From the NCBI GenBank assembly GCA_020628815.1, contig JAHDEN010000002.1:37390-101389 (forward strand): a DNA stretch of 64,000 bases, in the 5' to 3' direction. Of the stretch, positions 10,001 through 18,832 are shown piece by piece. The stretch comes from Chloroflexota bacterium. GTDB lineage: Bacteria > Chloroflexota > Anaerolineae > Promineifilales > Promineifilaceae. Each line of letters opens with the position of its first letter. Within the stretch, counting starts at the first letter, position 1. The translations under genes and the position numbers were made by a program. The notes below the pieces were generated by a model. The model searched no databases. It saw only the letters and a program-made list of their open reading frames with translations, and was not told where the DNA came from.

Positions 10001-10712
10001 AGCCGCTCAACAGGGTAGTTTCGAATTATCGATTGAGCACTACAACCGATCATTGCAGCTTTACGAAGAAATTAATGATGAAGATAGCATTGCAAAAGCC
10101 TATAACAACATGTCCGTTGTGGGTCTAATGCAGCCCGACTTTGAAAGTGCAAAAGTGTATCAAGAAAGAGCGCTTGAAATTAGACGGAAAAATGAAGATA
10201 AATTTTCGATTGCAAATTCACTTAGTAATTTGGGTGCAATTCTCTATGAGCTCCAAGAATATCAAGAATCATACGATCTATTAACCGAGTCATTAAAATA
10301 TATGAGAGAGATTGGGGAGAAGTGGTCGATTGCAAACACTCTAAATAATTTAGGAAATTCCCAAGCTGCGCTAGGATTTTTCCAGGAGGCCTCAAATTGC
10401 TATACTGAAAGTTTGGCTATTAATTCAAGTCTTGGCGCCAAATGGGCATTAGCTTATTTAATTGAAGATATTGCATCACTTATTGCGAAGCGAGACGGAT
10501 CAATAGAAGCGATACGATTAGCAGGGGCAGCAGCTAAGCTGAGAGAGGAGATCGAATCCCCATTATCAAACACCATGCAAGAAAAATTGGATGAAAAGCT
10601 TGCATCAGCCAGAGATAGTGACCCTGAAGGCGCTCAAGAAAAATTTACGGCCGGCCGTGATATGGAGCTGGCCGATGTGATTGAGTTTGCGACTAACTTA
10701 TTGTCAGCTTAA
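7023..10712 (+). CDS. Soluble adenylyl-cyclase-like protein: two cyclase domains, AAA ATPase, TPR repeats
   Basis: 1229 residues. The N-terminal class III cyclase domain has LFADISGFT (metal-ligand D34) and GFSGDSITCWF (second metal Asp D86), but where the transition-state residues should be it reads MAGKTVERMA. The second domain (about 260-400) lacks the first Asp (FLRFTGIQ) but has GVLGDHVNLSARL, which carries the NxxxR transition-state residues. The two halves therefore look complementary, giving one active site per chain as in mammalian sAC. A P-loop NTPase follows (Walker A GITAEAGMGKS near 470-482, Walker B ILVFEDCHW near 605-614), then TPR-like helical repeats from about 870 to 1170. 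Likely a cytoplasmic sensor making cAMP (or cGMP); the stimulus is unknown. There is no clear Shine-Dalgarno for ATG 7023; the in-frame ATG at 7050-7052 (residue 10) is an alternative. Confidence 0.85.
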   Translation: MNQGKVYIPMDWRHAIAANTALASEQRGSTLFADISGFTPLTEAFALELGPKRGGEELTTHLNRVYDQLISVLHDYHGSVIGFSGDSITCWFDQDLDGRHAVRCALEMQEKMEEVAQIKTQLGREIILGLKVTVAIGSVKRFMVGMADYTFMDAMAGKTVERMATAESFAKAGDVVIDYQTFKALSDHLTVSAWHEDPETKEKYAAISSLSLDVQKNPWPAVKDSLLSFDQIDEWLLPAVASRINSGLGDFLTELRPAAALFLRFTGIQFDTDNSAPDKLREFIQSVQRIIMRLEGSLIQLTIGDKGSYLYAAFGAPIAHENDVERAALAALALQEECAQFTFINSLQIGISHGLMRTGAYGGSQRRTYGVLGDHVNLSARLMSKAPAGQIYISQRAQRKISKLFEWEQLPPMQVKGKAQPIQVHRLVKSKLRQAIRLNEPEYSLPMIGRESELQHVTELIEEVLEGKGQIIGITAEAGMGKSRLSAEVIRLCMDDGMSGYGGECQSFGTNTSYLVWQPILQSLFHSAEVTDEASTNRFLENLTEEITLINQSLVPRIPLLGPLLQIDIPENDLTKSLDAKTRKTSLQAFIVDVILAKSLQQPIILVFEDCHWLDPLSLELIEVLGRSIEQSPIFLLLVYRPPDSLKTQLPQVHELPNFTEITLDTFSKDEAEKLIKIKVEQYFDDSSVPQKFINLVIKKAAGNPFYLDEIINFIKDKEINLEDERALEKIDLPNTIYSLVLSRIDNLTESQKMAIKVASVIGRLFTAAMVWGVYPTNEITTMVKQDLNTLSELELTPVEQPEPELTYLFKHIVTQEVAYESLPYKTRAKLHGQIGDYIEFKFPDDIENNLNILAFHFDKSENFEKKKEYLLRAGDASKANYANEPAIQYFSKSLDLLSPAEQVEVIFKLGEIKELVGDWEQAKAHYQDVRETAESINLDHFIPKSYIFLGELYRKRGDYEEAAKFYDQALSISENLNDKEHIARSFLCRGTLAAQQGSFELSIEHYNRSLQLYEEINDEDSIAKAYNNMSVVGLMQPDFESAKVYQERALEIRRKNEDKFSIANSLSNLGAILYELQEYQESYDLLTESLKYMREIGEKWSIANTLNNLGNSQAALGFFQEASNCYTESLAINSSLGAKWALAYLIEDIASLIAKRDGSIEAIRLAGAAAKLREEIESPLSNTMQEKLDEKLASARDSDPEGAQEKFTAGRDMELADVIEFATNLLSA

Positions 10713-10746
10713 TCTACGAGCAATGGGCAGATTGTAGAGGCAGGTT

Positions 10747-10752
10747 TATAAT
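10747..10752 (+). promoter_or_regulatory. TATAAT hexamer 8 nt before a start codon (leaderless candidate)
   Basis: A perfect TATAAT ends 8 nt before ATG 10761, and no Shine-Dalgarno lies between. Transcription starting 6-8 nt after this box would give a leaderless or nearly leaderless mRNA. No good -35 box is seen. Confidence 0.35.
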
Positions 10753-10760
10753 CCGGCCTA

Positions 10761-11723
10761 ATGACACTTTTATCAGAAATTCTCAAAGCTGAAACACGTA
10801 TCCGACCATTTATTCGAGAAACTTTTCTTGAATTTTCCCCCCACTTTAGTGAAATTATTGATGGCCACGTTCTCTTTAAACTAGAGAATCAACAGCATAC
10901 AGGTTCATTTAAGATTCGTGGAGCGATGAACCGAATTCGAGCCTTATCGCCAGCAGAAAGCAAAAAAGGAGTCGTGACAGCTTCCAGCGGAAATCATGGA
11001 GCCGCTGTTGCCAAATCGCTGACTTTGTTTGACACGCTAGGCATCGTATATGTTCCAGAAAACACCTCGGAAGCCAAGATTGAAAACATGGAGCAGTACG
11101 GAATTGAGGTTCGATTTGCAGGGGACGACGGGATTATTGCCGAAAAAACTGCGAGGCAATTTGCGGCCGAAAATGACCTAACATTCATCTCTCCTTATAA
11201 CGATTTGCAGGTGGCTGCGGGACAAGGGACTTGTGGTATAGAAATCGGCCGGCAATTGTCAGGGGAGTCAGTTGATGAAGTTTTTATCGCTGTTGGGGGC
11301 GGAGGCCTAATTTCTGGGGTCGGCTGCTACTTAAAATCTATTTGGCCTGACGTAAAAATTATCGGATGCCAGCCTGAAAACTCAAAGGTTATGGCAGATT
11401 CAATCGAGGCTGGAGAAATTTTAGACTTACCGTCTCTGCCGACCCTGAGTGACGGAACGGCTGGAGGCATTGAACCAGATTCGATTACGTTTGGTTTTAC
11501 GCAACAATATGTGGATGAGTTTGTTACAGTAAGTGAAGAGGAAATCGCAGATGCGATGGTCCATTTCATGTCTGTTCATCATCAAATGATAGAAGGTGCG
11601 GCCGGTGTAGCAGTTGCGGCCTTACTAAAAAGACAGGCACAGCTAAAAGGTAAAAGCGCCGTTGTGTTGATCTGCGGGGGCAATATAAGCCTGCAGACTT
11701 TAGCCGACGTCATCACCGAATAA
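10761..11723 (+). CDS. PLP-dependent threonine/serine dehydratase-family enzyme
   Basis: 320 residues, fold type II PLP enzyme. SFKIRGA places the Schiff-base lysine at K51; SSGNHGAAVA is the substrate-carboxylate loop; GGGGLISG is the phosphate-binding glycine loop. The C-terminal ACT regulatory domain of biosynthetic IlvA is absent, so it resembles catabolic threonine ammonia-lyase, serine racemase, hydroxyaspartate dehydratase or the EutB-like enzymes of ectoine use; the sequence alone does not choose between them. It lies 5 bp upstream of a CoA-transferase gene, suggesting co-transcription and perhaps catabolism of an amino acid through 2-oxobutyrate and acyl-CoA, which is inference. Confidence 0.85.
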   Translation: MTLLSEILKAETRIRPFIRETFLEFSPHFSEIIDGHVLFKLENQQHTGSFKIRGAMNRIRALSPAESKKGVVTASSGNHGAAVAKSLTLFDTLGIVYVPENTSEAKIENMEQYGIEVRFAGDDGIIAEKTARQFAAENDLTFISPYNDLQVAAGQGTCGIEIGRQLSGESVDEVFIAVGGGGLISGVGCYLKSIWPDVKIIGCQPENSKVMADSIEAGEILDLPSLPTLSDGTAGGIEPDSITFGFTQQYVDEFVTVSEEEIADAMVHFMSVHHQMIEGAAGVAVAALLKRQAQLKGKSAVVLICGGNISLQTLADVITE

Positions 11724-11728
11724 ACAAC

Positions 11729-12913
11729 ATGAAAGCGCTTGAAGGGATAAAAGTTTTAGACATGTCACGCATTTTGGCCGGTCCTTATATCGGCATGATG
11801 CTTGGTGATTATGGTGCGGACGTAATCAAAATTGAACAGCCTGGGAGCGGAGATGGAACCCGTAAATGGGGCCCTCCTTGGGTAGGTGACCAAGCCGCAT
11901 ATTTTTTTTCCGCAAATAGAAATAAAAAAAGCCTAACTCTTGATCTAAAAAACGAAAAAGGGTTAGAAATTTTGCATCAGCTGCTGGAAACGGCCGATGT
12001 GTTTATAGAAAATTTCAAGGTTGGTGGACTGGCTAAATTTGGTTTAGATTATCAAAGTCTGAAAGAACAATATCCCCGACTGATCTATGTCTCTGTTACC
12101 GGTTATGGGCAAAATGGGCCTGATAAAAACAAGCCTGGATATGATGCGATGATCCAAGCCCAAGGCGGGATTATGTCGATCACAGGGCCACAAGATGGAA
12201 TGCCGCACAAGGTTGGTGTGGCAATTGTTGATGTGACGACAGGGCTGTATGCCACAACCGGGGTTTTAGCGGCTTTGAACCATCGACATCAGACGGGAAA
12301 GGGTCAACATGTCGATGTTGCTCTTCTCGATTCTCAGGTGGGATGGCTGGTCAACATCGCCCAAAATTACCTAGCAAACGGAGAACCGCCCGGCCGATAC
12401 GGAAATGCTCATCCCAGCTTAGTCCCCTACGAAACTTTCGAAACGGCCGATGGGCACATTGTTTTAGCCATCGGAAGTGATGAACAGTATCGAAAGTTTT
12501 GCATCATGGCAGAGCGAGCAGATTTATGGGAAGACACCCGATATCAAACGAATCATGGCAGAGTTAGCCTGCGAGATGAGTTGTTGCCTGAAATCAGAAA
12601 GACCATGACTACGCGCAGATCAGAAGATTGGCTCAACTCCTGTGCAGAAATCACAGTCCCGGCCGGGCCAATAAACACCATAGACCAAGTCTTAGAAATG
12701 CCCCAAATAAAAGCACGGCAAATGGTCCAAACTGTAGAGCACACAACCGAGGGAGAAATCAAGATATTGGGACCGGTCCCGAAACTATCCGAAACACCCG
12801 CAGAGATATTTTTACCCCCTCCTGCATTAAGTGAACACACAGATGAAATTCTTGCCGGCTTGGGGTACACTTCTGACGAAATTGAAAAGTTTAAAACAGA
12901 GGAAATAGTCTAA
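11729..12913 (+). CDS. CaiB/BaiF family (class III) CoA-transferase
   Basis: 394 residues, full length for the family. The N terminus has the family-typical LDMSRILAGPYIGMMLGDYGADVIKIE; catalytic Asp is D139 in GYDAMIQA; GVAIVDVTTGLYA and HVDVALLDSQV follow. These enzymes move CoA between carboxylic acids through an aspartyl-CoA adduct (formyl-CoA:oxalate, carnitine, bile-acid and succinyl-CoA-dependent members). The acceptor acid cannot be read from sequence. It follows the dehydratase gene after 5 bp and is probably in the same transcript. The 119 bp downstream, before the PhzF-like gene, contain no recognised feature other than that gene's ribosome binding site. Confidence 0.9.
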   Translation: MKALEGIKVLDMSRILAGPYIGMMLGDYGADVIKIEQPGSGDGTRKWGPPWVGDQAAYFFSANRNKKSLTLDLKNEKGLEILHQLLETADVFIENFKVGGLAKFGLDYQSLKEQYPRLIYVSVTGYGQNGPDKNKPGYDAMIQAQGGIMSITGPQDGMPHKVGVAIVDVTTGLYATTGVLAALNHRHQTGKGQHVDVALLDSQVGWLVNIAQNYLANGEPPGRYGNAHPSLVPYETFETADGHIVLAIGSDEQYRKFCIMAERADLWEDTRYQTNHGRVSLRDELLPEIRKTMTTRRSEDWLNSCAEITVPAGPINTIDQVLEMPQIKARQMVQTVEHTTEGEIKILGPVPKLSETPAEIFLPPPALSEHTDEILAGLGYTSDEIEKFKTEEIV

Positions 12914-13047
12914 ACCAAAAGAAAAATTCAAAACACAATTTCTTTAAATGGGAAAGACGAACAAGTAGATTAAAGAGGAAAATCGATCTGCTTCAAGGGC
13001 ATCTACATCGCACCAAAAGCAACCATTCTAAAATGTTAGGAGGAAAT

Positions 13048-13875
13048 ATGAGCTTTCCTATATTTCAAGTTGATGCATTTACGCATATACCCTATCGCGG
13101 CAACCCTGCTGCTGTAGTTGTTTTAGATAAAATGCAGCCGGACGAATGGCTGCAAAAAGTGGCGGCCGAAATGAACCTGTCTGAAACAGCATTTGTGGCA
13201 CCCAATATTGATCCGTTCAAACGTGTGTGGCAATTAAGATGGTTTACACCCAAAGCTGAAGTTGAACTTTGTGGCCACGCGACCCTAGCAACTGCACAGG
13301 TCATGTTTTCTGAAGGGTTCGCAAAACCACAAGAAACCATTCGTTTCGACACTTTATCAAACGAACTTCAAGCGTCTAAAGATTCAGGGGGATGGATTGA
13401 GCTTAATTTTCCAACCTCTAAGATTCAAACAACAGACCCCAATCCAGAGTTAATGAGCGCGCTTGGCATAGAAAATTCAAATTTGCACAAAGCGGTATTT
13501 GATCAAGATTTCGATTACATTGTTGAGTTGGCTGATGAAAAGGCTGTAAAAAAATTACAGCCAGATTTTGCAGCTCTCTCAAAGCTAGATTGTCGGGCAA
13601 TAACCGTGACTGCAAAAGCAGATGAAAATAGCGAGGGGAACCCCGATTTTGTTTCACGGGTATTTGTACCCCGGCTTGGAATCAATGAAGACCCCGTTAC
13701 AGGCTCGGCTCATTGCTACTTGTCTGACCTATGGGCAAAAAAGCTGGGCAAATCAGAGTTTAGGGCCCACCAAATTTCAGAGCGAGGGGGAACTTTAAAG
13801 GTTAAATTGCTTGGGGATCGGACATCCATCGCCGGCCGGGCGGTCATTATCCTAAAAGGAAAGTTACTCAAATAG
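13048..13875 (+). CDS. PhzF-family isomerase/epimerase-like protein
   Basis: 275 residues from the preferred start. ATG 13048 is chosen over ATG 13033 because AGGAGG (13038-13043) sits just before it and would lie inside the coding region of the longer form. Family marks are FQVDAFTHIPYRGNPAAVV at the N terminus, the Glu-containing NLSETAFV (PhzF catalytic Glu region), LCGHATLA and GINEDPVTGSAHC. The family includes the phenazine enzyme PhzF, diaminopimelate-epimerase-fold proteins and many uncharacterised homologues; no phenazine genes are present here, so the substrate is unknown. A strong terminator follows at 13975-14020. Confidence 0.9.
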   Translation: MSFPIFQVDAFTHIPYRGNPAAVVVLDKMQPDEWLQKVAAEMNLSETAFVAPNIDPFKRVWQLRWFTPKAEVELCGHATLATAQVMFSEGFAKPQETIRFDTLSNELQASKDSGGWIELNFPTSKIQTTDPNPELMSALGIENSNLHKAVFDQDFDYIVELADEKAVKKLQPDFAALSKLDCRAITVTAKADENSEGNPDFVSRVFVPRLGINEDPVTGSAHCYLSDLWAKKLGKSEFRAHQISERGGTLKVKLLGDRTSIAGRAVIILKGKLLK

Positions 13876-13974
13876 CTATTTCGAATTATTCTTATCAAAA
13901 AGCCCAATTTCTTGTCAACCAGATACCCATTGGTACGTTAGTTTGATAAACTGACTCTGCATAGGCTCCCCCCC

Positions 13975-14020
13975 GAGGTGTACGAAGCAACGCCCGTTGC
14001 TCCGGCACCTCATTTTTTTT
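13975..14020 (+). terminator. Rho-independent terminator after the PhzF-like gene
   Basis: Outer stem GAGGTG (13975-13980) pairs with CACCTC (14006-14011) and encloses an inner hairpin AGCAAC/GTTGCT; a run of eight T follows (14013-14020). The orientation fits the plus-strand transcript. Confidence 0.8.
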
Positions 14021-14026
14021 GCCTAA

Positions 14027-17000
14027 TTATCGTTTGATCAAAGGCAAATATACTTTGAAGCTTACATCAAATGAAACAGTAACCGGGTTTGCCGCATACC
14101 ACCCATCAGATCCAGCTTGAACCGCCTCCACACGACATTCTCCACCAGTTGAAATATAGACAAAATTTGATTCAACCTGACACACAAGTGGGCTAATTGT
14201 GTTAAATTGAACAGGTAATCCTGAATCTGCAGAAGCGCTCAGCTCAACTACATCTCCAATCTCGGCCGCTGTAGCAGCTGGCGGTGCAGGGAAATTGATC
14301 ATCTGATTCTTCTTAACAAAAATCGTTCTGACAACTTTAGGCGCAGACGCATAAAAGCTGTCCCCAGCCTGAAATGCTTCAAGTTGACACTTTCCATTCC
14401 CACTAGTCAAAAGCTGACTACCTGCCACAACGCAAACCTCCGGTGTCAGTGAGCTGAATGTCACAGCTAGACCTGATGAGGCGTCAGCAGAGAGCGGATG
14501 TGTGACTCCCACATCAAAATCAGCATCTTCCTCAGGTGATTGAAAATTGATTGATTGTTCCAGCCTGGTTCCAGATTCGATTGTAATTTGGTGTGTAACC
14601 GGATCAGCATTGCGATATCTGTCATCACCCGCCTGAGAGGCTGTCACTTGGCAAACCCCAAATGCCAACAACAATAATTTATTTTCAGATATCACACAAT
14701 TCGCCGAAGGGGTCGCCAAGAAATCTATTTCAAGCCCCGAAGAAGCCGAGGCTATTAACTCAACTCGTTCTCCCACTTTCAAAATGCCATTGTTTTCAGG
14801 TGATGAAAAATCGATCGATTGAGGCAGCTTAGTCACTGAAATCACCTGGGTCACATCGAGCGCCGCTGCATAAACCTCATCCCCATCCTGCATCGCTCGC
14901 AGTTCACATTCACCGCCAATTAGCATCACAGCTTGGTTGTCTAAAACGGTGCAAACCGCAGGTGTATCGGAATCAAAAACGACATCTAAGCCAGAAGTCG
15001 AATTCGCGCTTAAATCGAACGTGGTATCAACCACCGTCTCACTCTGAGGTAAATCAAAGCTAATGGCTTGGCTCTTTTTTGTCACACTAAATATATTTTT
15101 GAGCTTTGGGGCAGGATTAAATATCTCATCACCAATTTGTATCGCCTCAAGCTCACAGCTGCCCAAAGTCAGCATCGTCGCTTGATTGGGTGATGTGGTA
15201 CACACCTCGGGCGTTTTCGTGTTGATCTCAACCTCTAAGCCTGATGTAGCGGTAACAGACAGACTGACCGTCTCCCCAATTTCTACAGAAGAACCATCGG
15301 CCGGTGATAAAAACACAATCGTTTGGTCTGTTTTTGCAGGATCATTCACTAAGATATCTTTTGACACCGTTTCAGCTGCAGAATAATCACCATCACCATA
15401 TTGATCAGCCGAAATTGTACAAACCCCTCCACCAATCATGGTGACAACCCCATTAGCAATCGTGCAAACAGTCGGAGTTGACGTTGAATATGAAACGTCT
15501 AGCCCAGATGATGCTGAGGCAGCTGGTTCATACTCTTCGTCTTTGGACATGCCAGAATCAACATCGGCCGGTAAATCAAACGTAATCGTCTGCGCCAATG
15601 GAGCGGCCGAAATTTCTAAGGCCCCCATGTCAGTGATCGCACCAAAAATTCGCAAATTACCGGCAAGATCAAACGGTACATCCTCATCCGTATCATCATC
15701 CCCATCTAAATCTGAAAAATCATTTGGGATCAAGCCATTTGAACCGGTATTTACAGCCGCAGATGACTGATTTAAGTTCAAGTTACCACAGTTGTTGCTG
15801 TTCACCGGCATCTCAACAAAAGGTTGACGAGCCTCAGTCTGATTACCATTCCCCGCGAACGGTGGGCTTCCATCACCGACGATGCTGAACTGCACATCAA
15901 GGGAATTAGAGCCCACATTTTCAATTTCTGAGCCATTCCCCCACAAGACGCTATTAAACAAATTGACATCGTTTCCCGAGCCAACAAAATAAATCGCCCC
16001 ACCGTTTGAGGCTTGGTTGCCTCCCATTGAAACATGGTGCAAATTAATGGTGTTATTCGCGTTCAGGCGGAAAGCTCCTCCTGTCCCAGCATTGATATTA
16101 GCGCCAAAAGCCCCATTCATCACCGTTAAAATATTGTCACTTTCTATTGATAAACCGGCTCCAATCTTTGCTGATCCCCCATTCACATTCTTATTTCCGC
16201 AAAGACTAATATTGGCGAGGATTACCTCGTTACCTTCATGAAAATAGAGGCTTGCGGTTTTGTCGGCCGTATTGCCGATTAGGGTAACATTTTTTAAGAC
16301 GGGGCTGTTGTTATTTTCAAAAAAGATACCCCCACCATGATCACCCGCATTATTATTTTCAACAGTAACATTTTCTAAAACAGGGCTATTGTTATGCAAA
16401 AAATGAATGCCGCCCCCATCGTTGCGTGTGTTGTTATTACCGACTATCCACAAATTCCGCAATGTGGGGCTCGCATTACTTTCAAATCGGAGACCTGCCC
16501 CTTCAGAGTTATCCCCACTTGTACTGTTCTCAGTCTGCCCTGCGGTCACAACAAACCCATCCAAAACGGTAGCAACTGTATAGGTTACAGTCGGGTCACC
16601 GGTGACCACATTAAACGCATTCTCACCTACTGTGTCAGCGTAAGACAAAACAATCCCACCTGAATCAGAATCATTTCCATCTAAATCTCCCGAAAGGATA
16701 GTTCGATACAGCTCCCAATCCCGCTCAGAAAAACCCCCTCCTCCGCTTGGGAAGCCCCCATAAATCTCAACCCCCTCGATCAATGTGAATGTTTCGGTTT
16801 TCGCAACACCACTTTCGGACCGATTACTAGGTTTATAAACCCCTTCTGCAACCAAAATCTGATCACCTGCCTGAGCAATATCTAAAGCATCTTGCAAGGA
16901 GATAAAGGCGTTCTCCCACGATTCACCATTGCTGGTTCCCGCCGTTGCTGACTGGTCTACGTAAAAAATAGTCCCCGCAGATTCTGCAGCAGAACCACCT

Positions 17001-17065
17001 AAGCCTAAAAAGAAGATTGCCGAAATAAGACATGCGAAAAGAATAGGTTTTAATTTTTTCATCAT
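14027..17065 (-). CDS. Secreted right-handed beta-helix protein with Ig-like repeats and YLPLIKR C terminus
   Basis: 1012 residues. A Sec signal peptide is clear (MMKKLKP, then a hydrophobic stretch to about residue 28). Next comes a polymorphic-outer-membrane/pectate-lyase-like beta-helix region (about 30-480) with IFYVDQSATAG, SLQDALDIAQAGD and repeated N-rich turns (GGGIHFLHNNSPVLENV, GGGIFFENNNSPVLKNV). Then there are about six repeats of about 85 residues, each with the pattern INF.(S/L)P, SGL.V.F.S.TP.VC and C.(L/I).A.Q.GD..Y, resembling MBG/Ig-like bacterial repeats. Each repeat carries paired cysteines. The chain ends VYLPLIKR, a motif I associate with exported Chloroflexota proteins. 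Probably a surface or matrix protein; no catalytic residues were recognised. Confidence 0.75.
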   Translation of the reverse strand: MMKKLKPILFACLISAIFFLGLGGSAAESAGTIFYVDQSATAGTSNGESWENAFISLQDALDIAQAGDQILVAEGVYKPSNRSESGVAKTETFTLIEGVEIYGGFPSGGGGFSERDWELYRTILSGDLDGNDSDSGGIVLSYADTVGENAFNVVTGDPTVTYTVATVLDGFVVTAGQTENSTSGDNSEGAGLRFESNASPTLRNLWIVGNNNTRNDGGGIHFLHNNSPVLENVTVENNNAGDHGGGIFFENNNSPVLKNVTLIGNTADKTASLYFHEGNEVILANISLCGNKNVNGGSAKIGAGLSIESDNILTVMNGAFGANINAGTGGAFRLNANNTINLHHVSMGGNQASNGGAIYFVGSGNDVNLFNSVLWGNGSEIENVGSNSLDVQFSIVGDGSPPFAGNGNQTEARQPFVEMPVNSNNCGNLNLNQSSAAVNTGSNGLIPNDFSDLDGDDDTDEDVPFDLAGNLRIFGAITDMGALEISAAPLAQTITFDLPADVDSGMSKDEEYEPAASASSGLDVSYSTSTPTVCTIANGVVTMIGGGVCTISADQYGDGDYSAAETVSKDILVNDPAKTDQTIVFLSPADGSSVEIGETVSLSVTATSGLEVEINTKTPEVCTTSPNQATMLTLGSCELEAIQIGDEIFNPAPKLKNIFSVTKKSQAISFDLPQSETVVDTTFDLSANSTSGLDVVFDSDTPAVCTVLDNQAVMLIGGECELRAMQDGDEVYAAALDVTQVISVTKLPQSIDFSSPENNGILKVGERVELIASASSGLEIDFLATPSANCVISENKLLLLAFGVCQVTASQAGDDRYRNADPVTHQITIESGTRLEQSINFQSPEEDADFDVGVTHPLSADASSGLAVTFSSLTPEVCVVAGSQLLTSGNGKCQLEAFQAGDSFYASAPKVVRTIFVKKNQMINFPAPPAATAAEIGDVVELSASADSGLPVQFNTISPLVCQVESNFVYISTGGECRVEAVQAGSDGWYAANPVTVSFDVSFKVYLPLIKR

Positions 17066-17271
17066 TTATTTAAACCTTGCACAAATTGTTGGTCGAATAT
17101 GAAATTGTGAATCACACAAGCTTGATTGCGAAGCTAAGTCGGCCCCAAGCTCCCTCATGATATTGAATAATGATGAATTTAAACGCTAAGATGTTAGGAA
17201 ATTAAGCAGGCTCCCCTCCAAAACAGTACAAATTTCCTTAGGAACAGAATGCAGGTTACGGCCGGTGAATT

Positions 17272-18831
17272 TTACTTCATCCCCATTTTTTCTTTGCTCA
17301 GTTTGATTGGAAATTTTGATCGAAGTTTGGCGTCTAATTCGGCCGAAATATGATCAGGATAATGGGTTTTTAAAACCTTCCGCACCTTTTTCTTCGCCTG
17401 GTCAAAAATATCAGGGGACCCTTCTGACTCCCAAACGCCAGGTGCAGAGCGGTCTGCAATCTCGGGATAAAGAAAATCGGTTTCCATTCTCGAAATCGTT
17501 TGAGGATGGCCTAAATAATGCCCTGGCCCCAACACCGTCTCTCGAATTACATCAATCGATAAGGTTTCGTCATTCACTTCTAGCCCCGCTAAAACCCGTT
17601 GTGCAACCCCCAACATATCGTTATCGATCACCATCGCTTCCAATGAGCAGCCCATAAGGCTACCAAGCATCCCGGCCGATTCTAAGATGCGATTTGCCCC
17701 TGCCAACCCGGCAGTGACCGCTGTTATTCCCTTCTCAAACCCGGCTTGAGCATCTGGCAATTTCGAATCACTCATGCAAGCGGCAACACTTGTAGGGAGG
17801 TCGTAATATCGGCCGATTTGAGCGCAAGAAGCCATCATTAGCGCCTCTTCACCGCTACCGCCAGAAAAAGCGCCTGTTCGCAGATCTGACACAAAAGGCC
17901 AAATGGCAAACGTCATGGGGCAGCCCGGCCGGATCATATTCACGATAGACAAGCATGCCAGCCCTTCTGCCGTGACTTGCGCCAGCGTCCCCGCCAATGC
18001 GGCCGGGGCCGTAGCGCCTGCTTGGGGTGCAATCGCAATATCGCTAATCAAACCCAATCGGCTTGACTTCACCAGAACGTTCAAATTATCTTCCCCAAAC
18101 TTAAGAGGAGAGACTATCGGGCAACCGCCAAATGAAACAAACGGCCGCTCAATAAATTTACCCGGTCCACCAGCCACCATATCAAACATCTCTAGGGCCG
18201 CATCAATGCTATTAACATCTTGAAACGTCATTTCACACGGTTTTTGTGTAGATGTGATGGCGACATAGGCGACATTTAGATCGTGAACAAATAAATCTTG
18301 TAATTCATTTGGGATCACGGTCTGCCCAAATTGATGTATGTTGTCTAAGGTATCAACCAGGCGGCCGCAATCATATAAATCTTCTAAAGTCGAAGATCTA
18401 AACGTCAGCGACTCAGGGTCAAGCATGGTGACCGCTTCACCACTCGTAGCGTAATTGACGTGATACCCCCCGACAACTACGTCAGAAAAGGCGGAGCTTC
18501 GGCTGTGGACGGTGTAACTTTTAGCAGCTACAGCGATCAAATCCTCGACCAATGCAGCAGGGAAACACAATCTCCCATGCTCATTTACAAACGCACCTTT
18601 TTGGGTTGCTAACTCAACCACCTCTTGAGTGGCATCTGCAATTCCGATCGTTTCTAATATTTCAAGCGCCGCTTTATTGATTTTTTCTAAATCGGTATCG
18701 GTCAGTGGTTTATAGGTTCCACCGATCAGCCCAGCCTTGACCGGCCGTTTCTGCGAGGCAGCCTCGCGCAATGCGATTCGCCCTTCACGCCCTCTCCCCT
18801 TCCGCCTTGATTTTTTTGTTCCAGTTTCCAT
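17272..18831 (-). CDS. MttB (trimethylamine methyltransferase) family protein, non-pyrrolysine
   Basis: 519 residues; COG5598-type. Core family segments are seen (ALEILETIGI near the N terminus, YATSGEAVTML, SSTLEDLYDCGRLVDTL, GPGHYLGHPQTI). The frame has no internal TAG, so it is not a pyrrolysine enzyme but belongs with the non-Pyl members such as glycine-betaine methyltransferase MtgB, which transfer a methyl group from a quaternary amine to a corrinoid protein. The N terminus is unusually basic (KKSRRKGRGREGR). The start codon is 1 nt after the stop of the upstream aminotransferase gene, so the two are translationally coupled. No corrinoid protein or activase gene lies in the window. Substrate unknown. 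Confidence 0.85.
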   Translation of the reverse strand: METGTKKSRRKGRGREGRIALREAASQKRPVKAGLIGGTYKPLTDTDLEKINKAALEILETIGIADATQEVVELATQKGAFVNEHGRLCFPAALVEDLIAVAAKSYTVHSRSSAFSDVVVGGYHVNYATSGEAVTMLDPESLTFRSSTLEDLYDCGRLVDTLDNIHQFGQTVIPNELQDLFVHDLNVAYVAITSTQKPCEMTFQDVNSIDAALEMFDMVAGGPGKFIERPFVSFGGCPIVSPLKFGEDNLNVLVKSSRLGLISDIAIAPQAGATAPAALAGTLAQVTAEGLACLSIVNMIRPGCPMTFAIWPFVSDLRTGAFSGGSGEEALMMASCAQIGRYYDLPTSVAACMSDSKLPDAQAGFEKGITAVTAGLAGANRILESAGMLGSLMGCSLEAMVIDNDMLGVAQRVLAGLEVNDETLSIDVIRETVLGPGHYLGHPQTISRMETDFLYPEIADRSAPGVWESEGSPDIFDQAKKKVRKVLKTHYPDHISAELDAKLRSKFPIKLSKEKMGMK

Positions 18832-18832
18832 G

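Noticed and set aside
17272..18831. Pyrrolysine-containing trimethylamine methyltransferase
   Set aside because: There is no in-frame TAG; the gene is a complete 519-codon frame of the non-Pyl branch.
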